This document shows positions 1 through 5,754 of a stretch of DNA of 8,241 bases, one piece after another (positions within the stretch are counted from its first letter, which is position 1; each line of letters begins with the position of its first letter). This DNA comes from Lysobacterales bacterium. Lineage in GTDB: Bacteria; Pseudomonadota; Gammaproteobacteria; Xanthomonadales; Xanthomonadaceae. The notes below the pieces were generated by a model that saw only the letters and a program-made list of their open reading frames with translations, ran no database searches and was not told where the DNA came from. The stretch is taken from the NCBI GenBank assembly GCA_015655035.1, contig JAATFS010000315.1:1-8241 (forward strand), read 5' to 3'. A program made the position numbers and the translations under genes.

Positions 1-1315
1 GCGTGTCGGCCAGCGACAATGCATCGAGCTTCTCGACGAACATCGGCACGTTCTTGTCGCCAAAAGTCTCGCCAATCTGCACCACCAGCTTGCGGCCACG
101 GCGCAGGGCAGCGGTGCTGTCCGGATCGGCCTCGCGCCCTGCCTGCAGCCAGGGCGGGCTGGGGTGCCGCCGCCCGCGCGCATCGCTGCCCATGTTCGGC
201 GCCCCGCCGAAACCGGCGATGCGTTCGGTGGTTACCGTCGACGAATTGCCATCCAGGTCGATCTGCAGGGTCGAACCGATGAACATGTCGCAGGCATACA
301 GGCCCGCCACCTGGCAGAACGCGCGATTGGAGCGCAGCGAACCATCGGCGCCGGTGAAATAGATATCCGGCCGGGCGCGGATGTACTCGTCCATGCCCAC
401 TTCCGAGCCGAATGAATGGATCTGCTGCACCCAGCCCGACTCGATGGCCGGGATCATCGTTGGATGTGGATTGAGCGCGAAGTGACTGGCCACCTTGCCC
501 TTCAAGCCGAGATGCTCGCCATAGGTGGGCAGCAGCAGTTCGATGGCCGCGGTATTGAAGCCGATGCCGTGGTTGAGTCGCTGCACCTGATAGGGAAGAT
601 AAATGCCCTTGATCGCCAGCATCGCGGTAAGTATCTGCGTTTCGGTGATGCCGGCCGGATCGCGGGTGAACAGCGGCTCCACATAGAAAGGCTTGCCGCT
701 TTCGACCACGAAGTGGACCTGGTCGCCCGGGATATCCACACGCGGCAAGGTGTCCACGATCTCGTTGACCTGCGCAATCACCACGCCGTCCTTGAAGCTC
801 GTCGCCTCCACCACGGTAGGCGTATCTTCTGTGTTCGGGCCGGTATACAGGTTGCCGTTGCGATCGGCGCTGACCGCCGCGATCAACGCCACGCGCGGCG
901 TCAGGTCGATGAAATAGCGGGCGAACAGTTCCAGGTAGGTATGCACTGCTCCCAACTCGATCTTGCCACCGAACAGCATCCTTGCGATGCGTTGCGACTG
1001 CGGCCCCGAATACGCGTAGTCGAGCCGCTTGGCGATGCCGCTCTCGAACACATCCAGATGCTCGGGCAATACCACCCCCGATTGCACCATGTGCAGATCG
1101 TGCAACTTGCTGCTGTCGGCCGCCGCAAGCGCTGCGGCCAGCACGTCCGCCTGTTTCTGGTTATCGCCCTCGAGGCAGACCCGATCGCCCGGCCTTATCA
1201 CCGCTTCGAGCAAAGCGGTAGCGTCGGCTACATCCACTCGCTTGCCTTTGGCATAACGCGATCCAGCCTCGATACGTTCGTCGCGCTCGCGCCTGCCGTT
1301 GTCCCAACCCGTCAT
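1..1315 (-). CDS. mdcA: Malonate decarboxylase subunit alpha (acetyl-S-ACP:malonate ACP transferase), partial
   Basis: The alpha subunit moves the acyl-carrier protein from acetyl to malonyl, giving malonyl-S-ACP, which the beta/gamma subunits decarboxylate; it acts in the cytoplasm in malonate use. The minus strand is open for 438 codons from ATG 1315-1313 to the left edge. The family is usually about 550 residues, so roughly the last fifth is missing. Stretches I recognise from MdcA proteins are CLEGDNQKQAD (residues 47-57), LHMVQS (74-79), NLYTGPNTEDTP (155-166), NEIVDTLPRVDIP (184-196), PLFTRDPA (214-221), LNHGIGF (247-253), HSFGSE (300-305) and GFGGAPNMGSDARGRRH (368-384). GGAG lies 8 nt before the chosen ATG. 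In-frame ATGs 21 and 45 nt further upstream are possible starts but less well placed. The gene diverges from a LysR regulator. The other mdc genes presumably lie beyond position 1. No frameshift was seen. Confidence 0.95.
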   Translation of the reverse strand, partial: MTGWDNGRRERDERIEAGSRYAKGKRVDVADATALLEAVIRPGDRVCLEGDNQKQADVLAAALAAADSSKLHDLHMVQSGVVLPEHLDVFESGIAKRLDYAYSGPQSQRIARMLFGGKIELGAVHTYLELFARYFIDLTPRVALIAAVSADRNGNLYTGPNTEDTPTVVEATSFKDGVVIAQVNEIVDTLPRVDIPGDQVHFVVESGKPFYVEPLFTRDPAGITETQILTAMLAIKGIYLPYQVQRLNHGIGFNTAAIELLLPTYGEHLGLKGKVASHFALNPHPTMIPAIESGWVQQIHSFGSEVGMDEYIRARPDIYFTGADGSLRSNRAFCQVAGLYACDMFIGSTLQIDLDGNSSTVTTERIAGFGGAPNMGSDARGRRHPSPPWLQAGREADPDSTAALRRGRKLVVQIGETFGDKNVPMFVEKLDALSLADT

Positions 1316-1358
1316 CAGATAGTCTCCGATCCGCATGGATCCATAGCGGCGCATTTCA

Positions 1359-1386
1359 TTGGCGCGGCGGTGGATAGACCTACGAT
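1359..1386 (+). promoter_or_regulatory. Weak candidate promoter for the LysR-family gene
   Basis: TTGGCG (1359-1364) and TACGAT (1381-1386) lie 16 bp apart, each matching the sigma-70 hexamers at four of six bases. Transcription would start near 1393 and run through the dyad cluster, which would then sit at or just after the start site, as expected for negative autoregulation. Tentative. Confidence 0.2.
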
Positions 1387-1392
1387 ACTAAG

Positions 1393-1437
1393 CGCGGACC
1401 TGGACCGCGATTCATGAAATTATCGCGGCCAATTCAT
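1393..1437. promoter_or_regulatory. Candidate LysR-type operator cluster between mdcA and the regulator gene
   Basis: Several symmetric elements overlap in this 45-bp stretch. CCGCGAT (1405-1411) and ATCGCGG (1422-1428) form a perfect 7-bp inverted repeat with a 10-bp spacer that starts inside the 8-bp palindrome TTCATGAA (1411-1418). ATT-N9-AAT at 1419-1433 fits the T-N11-A form of LysR-type boxes (T1420, A1432) and sits inside a wider ATGAA (1414-1418) / TTCAT (1433-1437) dyad. A third pair is CGCGG (1393-1397) / CCGCG (1405-1409). ATTCAT is repeated directly at 1410 and 1432, 22 bp apart, about two helical turns. LysR-type proteins usually bind such sites next to their own gene, so I infer binding by the neighbouring regulator, with autoregulation and control of mdcA. 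Which dyad is used cannot be told from the sequence. Confidence 0.45.
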
Positions 1438-1448
1438 AAGGATCTCTA
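1419..1448 (-). promoter_or_regulatory. Weak candidate promoter for mdcA
   Basis: On the minus strand GATAAT (1424-1419) matches the sigma-70 -10 hexamer at five of six bases. TAGAGA (1448-1443) lies 18 bp upstream and matches the -35 at four of six. This would give a leader of roughly 95 nt before the mdcA ATG. The -10 overlaps the T-N11-A box. An activator-dependent promoter with a poor -35 would be normal for a LysR-controlled operon, but the assignment is tentative. Confidence 0.25.
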
Positions 1449-2297
1449 ATGCGCGAAATTCCGAACCACCTGCTGCGCAGTTTCGTGGCGGTGGTGCAGA
1501 CTGAAAGCTTCACCGGCGCTGCCGATCGCGTGTTCCTGTCGCAGTCTGCGGTCAGCCAGCACATCCGGCGGCTGGAACAGCTGCTGGGCGAGTCGTTGTT
1601 CGAGCGCGATACTCGCAAACTGCGATTGACCAGCCACGGCGAGGCATTGCACGGCTATGCCGTGCGCATTCTCGACCTGGTCGACGAAGCCGTGACCGCG
1701 ATTGCCGGACCGCCGTTGAACGGGGTCGTGCGCCTGGGAATGTCCGAAGATTTCACCCTCACCCACCTGACCTCCGTGCTGGCCGGTTTCTCGCAACGCC
1801 ATCCCGGCATCGAGCTGGAGATCACCATCGGGATGAGCGGCGACCTGTTCGCCGAACTCGACGAAGGACGGCATGACCTGGTGTTTGCCAAGCGCCTGGC
1901 CGGCAGTCGACGTGGCCGCGTGGTCCGGACCGAGACGCTGTACTGGTGCGCCAGCCCTGATTCGCTCATCAGCGGCGACGAAGCGGTACTGCCGCTGGCA
2001 CTGCACCCGGAACCCAGCGTCACCCGCACACGCGTGCTGGAAGTGCTGAAAGCGGCAAATCGACCCTACAAGATCACCATCACCAGCCGCAGCATTGCCG
2101 CGCTGCGGGCTTCGGTGATCGCCGGCCTCGGGATCAGCGCATTCGCCGAATCCGCCATTCCCGAAGCGCTGCTCCGGCTCCATGCCGAGCTGCCGCCCCT
2201 TGGAGAGTTGGAATACGTCATAGATCGGCCGAACAACGCCTCACCCGCGGTACTGGCCCTGGACGCCATCCTGGTGGAAGCAACCGCAACACTCTGA
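1449..2297 (+). CDS. LysR-family transcriptional regulator, probable regulator of malonate genes
   Basis: A 282-residue cytoplasmic DNA-binding regulator. The N-terminal winged helix-turn-helix covers residues 5-65, with the family pattern LRSFVAVVQTESFTGAAD followed by SQSAVSQHIRRLE (31-43) and LFERDTRKLRLTSHG (50-64). A linker helix follows, then a periplasmic-binding-protein-like effector domain from about residue 92 (GVVRLG) to the C-terminus, including the typical VIAGLGISAF (223-232). Its length is slightly under the usual 300. AAGGA (1438-1442) lies 6 nt before ATG 1449. It diverges from mdcA with a 133-bp gap. That arrangement and the intergenic dyads suggest it senses malonate or a derivative and controls mdc transcription, like LysR-type MdcR of Klebsiella. 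This is inference from position. I cannot show orthology to MdcR, so no symbol is given. Confidence 0.92.
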   Translation: MREIPNHLLRSFVAVVQTESFTGAADRVFLSQSAVSQHIRRLEQLLGESLFERDTRKLRLTSHGEALHGYAVRILDLVDEAVTAIAGPPLNGVVRLGMSEDFTLTHLTSVLAGFSQRHPGIELEITIGMSGDLFAELDEGRHDLVFAKRLAGSRRGRVVRTETLYWCASPDSLISGDEAVLPLALHPEPSVTRTRVLEVLKAANRPYKITITSRSIAALRASVIAGLGISAFAESAIPEALLRLHAELPPLGELEYVIDRPNNASPAVLALDAILVEATATL

Positions 2298-2308
2298 CCG
2301 GCCGGCAC

Positions 2309-2332
2309 CGCGCGGCGAATCCCGGCCGCGCG
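2309..2332. terminator. GC hairpin in the convergent gap, possible bidirectional terminator
   Basis: CGCGCGGC (2309-2316) pairs perfectly with GCCGCGCG (2325-2332) around an 8-nt loop. It lies in the 46-bp gap between the converging lysR-type gene and the SGNH hydrolase gene. Neither strand has a T-run after the stem, so it is not a canonical intrinsic terminator; it may slow polymerase or protect 3' ends. Confidence 0.35.
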
Positions 2333-2343
2333 CAGTGCAGGCA

Positions 2344-3843
2344 TCAAGGTCCGGCGGTGATCCCGGCCAGGCGTAGCGCCTCGGCCCAGATGCGGTAGCC
2401 GGCCTCGCTGGGATGGGTGCCGTCGGGCATCAACGCCTCCGGCAACGCGCCATCGGGTTGCAGCAGTTGCGGGCCTATGTCGAGCAGACGCACCGCGGCA
2501 TCGCTTGCGAAGCGTGCGGCCAGCAGCCGGTTGGTTTCGGCGATCGGCGCACGCAACCCGTCGTCGGCGCGATGGCCGCGCGGCATCACCGCCATCAGGA
2601 TCACCTTGCTCTGCGGCAGCCGCTGGCGCACCTCGGCCACCACCGCCTCCACGCCCTGCGCGACCTCGGCCGGCGTGTTGGCGCGCGCATGCTCGGTGCC
2701 GGTCAGGTTGTTGGTGCCGACATGGATCACCACCCACTGCGGCGCCAGGCCGTCGAGTTCGCCCTGACGGATGCGCCAGAGCACATTCTGGGTGCGATCC
2801 CAGCCAAACCCCAGGTTCAACACTGGACGCTTGCCATACAGCCACTGCCACGACGCCGTGCCGCTGGCACGCGTGGCCTGGGGCGGACCGTCCCAGAAGT
2901 GGGTGATCGAATCGCCGATCATCACCACTTGCGGCGACGACCGGCGCGCGGCGTCGAGCGCAGCGCGATGCCGGCCATACCAATCGTAGGAATCCTGTTC
3001 CAACCACTGCACCGGGATGAGCGCGGTATTGAAACCCGTGCCCAACTGCGCCATCGGCTGTACGGGCGGCTGGCCCAGCAACCGCGCCAGGGTCGGCTCG
3101 ATCGCCTCGGCCAGTATCCGCTGGCCCTGCGTATCCGGATGCAGCGCGCCGGCCGGCGGAGTGAAGCGCGTGTCGTAGAAACGCGTGGTATCCAGCCGGC
3201 CGTCACGCAGGAAGATCGAGCCTACGTCGAGATAGGTCACACGCGGATTGTCGCCATAGCGCACCGCCAGGTAGCGGTTGACCTCGGCGTCGCGCCGGCT
3301 TTTCTCGGCCGACAGATCGCTGGGCAGTAGCCCGAGCAACAGAATGTGGGTCGTGGGCAGGCGCTGCTCCAGCGCGGCCACCACCGCATCGATGCCCAGT
3401 TGGGTCTGCTCGGCGGTTTGCTGCAGCCAACCGGTATTGTTGGTGCCGATCAATACCACCGCGACCTTTGGATGCAGCCCGTCCACCTCGCCATGCGCCA
3501 ATCGCCACAGCACGTGCTGGGTGCCATCGCCGCTGAAGCCGAGATTGAGCGCGCCCCGGGAACCGTAGAAAGCCTGCCAGGTCGGCAGGAAATCTTCGTC
3601 GGGCTGCTTGGCCTTCTCGTAGTTGTGGGTGATCGAATCGCCGATCAGCAGCACAGGCGCGTCCGGATGCGCGCGGACCTGTTCCAGTACCGCCTGGTGG
3701 CGTTGTGCCCACCAGGCGGTGCCGAGCCGGTCGGCCGGGGACGTCGAAGCCGGTGCCTCGGCATGGAGGCACCCGCCCACCCCGAACAACAACGCCAGCA
3801 CCAGTAAAACAGAGACATGAAACCTGCGCTGCAACATCGACAT
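2344..3843 (-). CDS. Lipoprotein with two tandem SGNH/GDSL hydrolase domains
   Basis: A 499-residue protein with a lipoprotein signal: RR at 6-7, a hydrophobic stretch at 10-22 and lipobox VGGC with Cys25. It is expected in the cell envelope. Two SGNH esterase domains of the PAF-acetylhydrolase-like type follow, at about 45-257 and 280-496, and clearly arose by duplication: IGDSITH at 67-73 and 309-315, LNLGF at 99-103 and 342-346, GTNN at 133-136 and 376-379. The C-terminal domain keeps the full set: Ser312, Asn378, and Asp474/His477 in DGTH. The N-terminal domain has Ser70, Asn135 and His235, but the Asp position three before His is Gly232 (GALH), so it may be inactive or altered. Single-domain relatives have roughly 200-250 residues. 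The substrate is unknown: ester or acetyl groups on carbohydrates or lipids are possible. The start ATG is preceded by GGCGG; a second ATG two codons later is also possible. No operon partner. Confidence 0.93.
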   Translation of the reverse strand: MSMLQRRFHVSVLLVLALLFGVGGCLHAEAPASTSPADRLGTAWWAQRHQAVLEQVRAHPDAPVLLIGDSITHNYEKAKQPDEDFLPTWQAFYGSRGALNLGFSGDGTQHVLWRLAHGEVDGLHPKVAVVLIGTNNTGWLQQTAEQTQLGIDAVVAALEQRLPTTHILLLGLLPSDLSAEKSRRDAEVNRYLAVRYGDNPRVTYLDVGSIFLRDGRLDTTRFYDTRFTPPAGALHPDTQGQRILAEAIEPTLARLLGQPPVQPMAQLGTGFNTALIPVQWLEQDSYDWYGRHRAALDAARRSSPQVVMIGDSITHFWDGPPQATRASGTASWQWLYGKRPVLNLGFGWDRTQNVLWRIRQGELDGLAPQWVVIHVGTNNLTGTEHARANTPAEVAQGVEAVVAEVRQRLPQSKVILMAVMPRGHRADDGLRAPIAETNRLLAARFASDAAVRLLDIGPQLLQPDGALPEALMPDGTHPSEAGYRIWAEALRLAGITAGP

Positions 3844-3877
3844 CGGCTACCGCCCCGCAACGATGGACCAGCGCCCG

Positions 3878-3906
3878 ATTCTGCGCAGGCCATGCCTGCT
3901 CCACAA
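3878..3906 (-). promoter_or_regulatory. Candidate promoter for the SGNH hydrolase gene, with an inverted repeat in the spacer
   Basis: On the minus strand TTGTGG (3906-3901) and CAGAAT (3883-3878) are 17 bp apart. CAGAAT is also the likely -10 of the divergent tRNA gene. The spacer holds a perfect inverted repeat, GCAGGC (3885-3890) / GCCTGC (3894-3899), with a 3-bp centre, in a place where a repressor would block polymerase. The leader would be about 28 nt. The -35 is weak (three of six). Confidence 0.3.
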
Positions 3907-3944
3907 GCCGTACCATTGGCCGTCGGTACGTCGCCATCAAATGC

Positions 3945-3973
3945 TTGACAGCGCGCCGCTCCACCGGCAGAAT
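3945..3973 (+). promoter_or_regulatory. Promoter of tRNA-Leu
   Basis: A perfect -35 TTGACA (3945-3950), a 17-bp spacer and -10 CAGAAT (3968-3973, four of six) end 14 bp before the tRNA. Transcription would start near 3980, leaving a short 5' leader for RNase P. The spacing and the strong -35 are typical of a stable-RNA promoter. Confidence 0.75.
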
Positions 3974-3987
3974 TCCGGTCCTGAGTC

Positions 3988-4074
3988 GCCCAGGTGGCGG
4001 AATTGGTAGACGCACTAGCTTCAGGTGCTAGCGGGGGCAACTTCGTGGAGGTTCGAGTCCTCTCCTGGGCACCA
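3988..4074 (+). tRNA. tRNA-Leu(CAG)
   Basis: An 87-nt class II tRNA. The acceptor stem GCCCAGG (3988-3994) pairs with CCTGGGC (4064-4070), followed by discriminator A and an encoded CCA (4072-4074). The anticodon arm is CTAGC-TTCAGGT-GCTAG, giving anticodon CAG, which reads CTG, the dominant Leu codon in this GC-rich DNA. The D-arm GGCGGAATTGGTAGACGC and the long variable arm before GGTTCGAGTCC (T-arm) are characteristic of bacterial leucine tRNAs. It is a single gene with its own promoter and terminator. Confidence 0.97.
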
Positions 4075-4087
4075 CGACTCAAACAAG

Positions 4088-4110
4088 AAACCCGCGCAAG
4101 CGGGTTTTTT
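4088..4110. terminator. Intrinsic terminator after tRNA-Leu, probably bidirectional
   Basis: AAACCCGC (4088-4095), loop GCAA and GCGGGTTT (4100-4107) form a stem that runs into a six-T tract (4105-4110) on the plus strand. It lies 13 nt after the tRNA. Read on the minus strand, the same stem is followed by TTTCTTGTTT, so it can also stop transcripts arriving from emrB before they run antisense through the tRNA. Confidence 0.88.
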
Positions 4111-4149
4111 CGTATCTGCTGTTTCGACGCGCCGTGAGCATCCACCGGC

Positions 4150-4179
4150 CCGGTCGACCGGCGAAGGCCGATCGACCGG
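4150..4179 (-). terminator. 13-bp hairpin after emrB
   Basis: CCGGTCGACCGGC (4150-4162) pairs with the arm at 4167-4179 through 13 bp, with one G-U wobble in the minus-strand RNA and a 4-nt loop. It begins 13 nt after the emrB stop. No T-run follows, so it may work with the T-tailed bidirectional hairpin downstream, or stabilise the 3' end of the operon mRNA. Confidence 0.5.
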
Positions 4180-4192
4180 AAGATGCCTCACC

Positions 4193-5746
4193 TCAATGTC
4201 CGCCGGCGGCAGCGGCGCCCGCGCCTGCGCCGAACGGCGGCTTGGCCAGCCACAGCAGCAAGATGATGGCCAGGAATATCCACCCCAGCATGTAGAAGAT
4301 GTCGTTGAAGCCCATCTGCGATGCCTGGTGGTTGATCATGTTGTTGATCGCGGCGGCGCCGTGCTGCAGATCGCCCTGCCCCATCGCGGTCACCTGCTCC
4401 TGCATGCCCGGCTGGTAGACGGACACGTGCTCGGTGAGATGCGCGTGATGCACCTGGCTGCGGCGCGCCCACAGATACGTCGTCAACGATGCCGCGAAGC
4501 TGCCACCCAGCGTGCGCAGGAAGGTGGCGAGGCCCGAGCCGGCGGCAATCTCACGGCCATCCAGGTCCGACAGCAATATCTGCAGCACCGGCATGAAGAA
4601 CAGCGCCACGCCCACGCCCATCAGCAACTGCACCGTCGCCACATGCTGGAAATCGACCTGCAGATTGAAGTCCGACCGCATGAAACTGGTGAATGACAGG
4701 AACACGAAGGCGATGCTGGCCAGCATGCGCAGGTCGAATCGCAGCGCGTACTTGCCCACGAACGGAGTGAGGATCACCGGCAGGATACCGATCGGTGCGG
4801 TCGCCAGCCCCGCCCAGATCGCGGTGTAGCCCATGTCGCGTTGCAGCCACTGCGGGATCAGCAGGCTGACGCTGAAGAACGCCGCATAGGCCACAACCAT
4901 CGCCAGGGTACCCGCGCGGAAATTGCGGTGGCGGAATAGCTTCAGGTCGACTATCGGATCCTTGTCGGTCAGTTCCCAGATCACGAACACCACCAGCGCG
5001 ACTGCGGCGACGCAGGCCAGCACGATGATCTTGTCCGAACTGAACCAGTCCTCGTCGTTGCCCAGGTCCAGCACCAACTGCAACGCACCCACGCCGATCA
5101 CCAGCAGGATCAGGCCGATATAGTCCATCTTCGGCCGCTCCAGCTGCTCGGGACGCTCGCGCAACTGCGAGCCGACGATGGAACTGGCGATGATGCCCAG
5201 CGGCACGTTGATCAGGAAGATCCATTCCCAACTGTAGTTATCGGTGATCCAGCCACCCAGAATCGGGCCGGCGATCGGCGCCACCACAGTGATCATCGCC
5301 AGCAACGCCAGCGCCTGACCGCGTTTTTCGCGCGGATAGATCGACACCAGCAGACTCTGCGTGATCGGATACATCGGCCCGGCCACGAACCCCTGCAGCG
5401 CGCGCGACACCACCAGCATGCCCATGCTCTGCGCCAGCCCGCACAACAGCGAGGCGATCGTGAACGCCAGCGTGGACCACACGAACAACTTGGTCTCGCC
5501 GAAGCGGCGGCTGAGCCAGCCGGTCAACGGCAGCGCGATCGCGGTACTGACCGCGAACGAAGTGATGACCCAGGTCGCCTGCTGCGAACTGGCGCCAAGG
5601 TTGCCGGCAATGGTGGGCAGCGAGACGTTGGCGATGGTGGTGTCGAGCACCTGCATGAACGAGGCCATCGCCAGGCCGACTGTGCACAGCGCGACGCTGG
5701 CCGGCCTGAAGCCGGCCGCGGGCGCGGCGGGAGCTTGTGCGGACAT
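4193..5746 (-). CDS. emrB: EmrB-type multidrug MFS transporter (DHA2 family, 14 TM)
   Basis: The inner-membrane, proton-driven component of a tripartite efflux pump for hydrophobic toxic compounds. The 517 residues match the EmrB length, and hydrophobic segments fit 14 membrane helices. Diagnostic stretches are LDTTIANVSLPTI (34-46, motif D1 of DHA2 drug antiporters), GWLSRRFGETK (76-86, motif A loop between TM2 and TM3), RALQGFVAGPMYP (115-127), and APIAGPILGGWI (156-167, antiporter motif C in TM5) followed by WEWIFLINVPLG (173-184). A loop at about 428-482 precedes the final helix (about 483-500), and the C-terminus is a Gly/Ala-rich tail ending in His. The gene starts 8 nt after emrA stops, with only a weak GAGC ahead of its ATG, suggesting translational coupling. 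It is the last gene of the operon. The substrate range cannot be read from the sequence. Confidence 0.95.
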   Translation of the reverse strand: MSAQAPAAPAAGFRPASVALCTVGLAMASFMQVLDTTIANVSLPTIAGNLGASSQQATWVITSFAVSTAIALPLTGWLSRRFGETKLFVWSTLAFTIASLLCGLAQSMGMLVVSRALQGFVAGPMYPITQSLLVSIYPREKRGQALALLAMITVVAPIAGPILGGWITDNYSWEWIFLINVPLGIIASSIVGSQLRERPEQLERPKMDYIGLILLVIGVGALQLVLDLGNDEDWFSSDKIIVLACVAAVALVVFVIWELTDKDPIVDLKLFRHRNFRAGTLAMVVAYAAFFSVSLLIPQWLQRDMGYTAIWAGLATAPIGILPVILTPFVGKYALRFDLRMLASIAFVFLSFTSFMRSDFNLQVDFQHVATVQLLMGVGVALFFMPVLQILLSDLDGREIAAGSGLATFLRTLGGSFAASLTTYLWARRSQVHHAHLTEHVSVYQPGMQEQVTAMGQGDLQHGAAAINNMINHQASQMGFNDIFYMLGWIFLAIILLLWLAKPPFGAGAGAAAAGGH

Positions 5747-5754
5747 GGCCGGGC

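Noticed and set aside
416..1417. Long plus-strand open frame (333 codons) opposite mdcA
   Set aside because: The minus strand encodes a clear MdcA throughout. The opposite frame is His/Arg/Gln-rich with no family motif, as expected from high GC at third positions.
1446..2183. Minus-strand open frame (245 codons) antisense to the LysR gene
   Set aside because: The LysR frame carries a full helix-turn-helix and effector domain with a good ribosome site; the antisense frame has no domain signal.
2413..3330. Long plus-strand open frame opposite the SGNH hydrolase gene, and a minus-strand frame at 2066-3007
   Set aside because: Both are shadows of the tandem SGNH gene; low-complexity Arg/Ala composition, no ribosome site and no recognisable domain.
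3988..4110. tRNA-Leu as an integration site for a genomic island
   Set aside because: The tRNA 3' end is followed directly by its terminator and then a housekeeping-type operon; no integrase and no second copy of the tRNA 3' end was seen in the window.
4025..4696. Plus-strand open frame starting inside tRNA-Leu
   Set aside because: It begins within the tRNA, passes through its terminator and then runs antisense to emrB; not a gene.
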